Below, one piece after another: positions 34,223 to 34,387 of a DNA stretch of 34,387 bases. Under the pieces are notes generated by a model. That model was not told the DNA's origin, searched no databases, and was given only the letters and a program-made list of their open reading frames with translations. Within the stretch, counting starts at the first letter, position 1, and every line of letters starts with the position of its first letter. Where the stretch lies: contig QIGL01000101.1 in NCBI GenBank assembly GCA_003228915.1, forward strand, positions 1 to 34,387. The letters are read 5' to 3'. Origin of the DNA: Acidiferrobacteraceae bacterium. Its GTDB lineage: Bacteria > Pseudomonadota > Gammaproteobacteria > Acidiferrobacterales > SZUA-150. The translations under genes and the position numbers were made by a program.

Positions 34223-34387
34223 TTAACCACAGACCGGGCATTCAGGGTCAGGGTTAATTTTAATAATACGCCATTCCATTGTCATGGCATCCAGTAATAA
34301 TAATTTTCCAATTAAAGGTTCGCCTGTTTTAAGTAAAATTTTTAAGGCCTCACATGCCTGGATGCTGCCAATGATTCCGACGACCGG
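34223..34387 (-). CDS. ThiF/MoeB/HesA-type adenylyltransferase, C-terminal part
   Basis: The frame runs off the right edge of the window. The 54 residues seen read PVVGIIGSIQACEALKILL, then GEPLIGKLLLLDAMTMEWR, and end NPDPECPVCG before TAA 34223-34225. This is the family's C-terminal signature, with the zinc CPxCG pair at the very end. The full enzyme activates the C terminus of a small sulfur-carrier protein (ThiS or MoaD type) with ATP. The two genes are a pair with the M67 gene. Confidence 0.85.
   Translation of the reverse strand, partial: PVVGIIGSIQACEALKILLKTGEPLIGKLLLLDAMTMEWRIIKINPDPECPVCG

Overview
The window is chromosomal DNA of a gammaproteobacterium of moderate GC content. The evidence is its set of recognisable housekeeping genes: slmA, djlA, sthA, hslV-hslU, argB, a DUF2333 gene, a DUF4389 gene and a broken yjbQ. 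I cannot name the genus. There are no rRNA or tRNA genes, no CRISPR array, no phage block and no obvious accessory gene island. The unusual content lies mostly in the spaces between genes, which are unusually rich in palindromes, inverted repeats and small non-autonomous elements.

Layout. 1-2100: tail of an upstream gene, an FKBP-type prolyl isomerase that has lost its last strand by a frameshift, a thioredoxin-fold protein and a zinc-ribbon Nudix hydrolase. 2136-7985: PilZ protein, DUF2333 protein, two small membrane proteins (one of 47 aa at 4561-4704), a stand-alone acyl-ACP/acyl-CoA synthetase, DjlA and a DUF4389 protein. 8349-9781: a possible structured leader and a membrane diguanylate cyclase. 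9912-12109: a class V aminotransferase, a small unknown protein and yjbQ, which is split by a 265-bp element. 12297-16189: a MESH1-type HD hydrolase, an S9 peptidase, a PhnD-like periplasmic protein and a Sel1-repeat protein. 16730-22063: HD-GYP protein, AmrS-like radical SAM enzyme, SthA and an unknown helical protein. 22679-27117: a 924-aa lipoprotein, a decayed remnant of a relative of its leader, and a dicarboxylate/amino-acid symporter. 27489-30164: the HslVU protease and an Hsp20 with a clear sigma-32 promoter. 30274-34387: a 52-bp tandem repeat, argB, an intact IS481-type insertion sequence, slmA, and an M67 (JAMM) peptidase next to a ThiF/MoeB-type enzyme that runs off the end.

How genes connect. 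Cyclic-di-GMP is represented by a synthase (8522-9781), a PilZ receptor (2632-3036) and an HD-GYP protein (16730-18022). Proteostasis is represented by HslVU, Hsp20, DjlA and the broken FKBP. A (p)ppGpp-hydrolase-like protein (12297-12848) adds a possible alarmone link.

The most notable structure is the element at 11672-11936 inside yjbQ. Its 26-bp perfect terminal inverted repeats extend to a 32-bp stem with one mismatch. The stem encloses two long hairpins, giving a three-way junction with complementary loops. Also notable are a truncated lipoprotein-leader remnant between two terminators (25586-25675), a 3 x 52-bp tandem repeat with a diverged relative about 2.6 kb away, and a family of short dyads with the form CCCGT-NNCC-ACGGG scattered between genes. 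All assignments come from reading the sequence; no database search was run.
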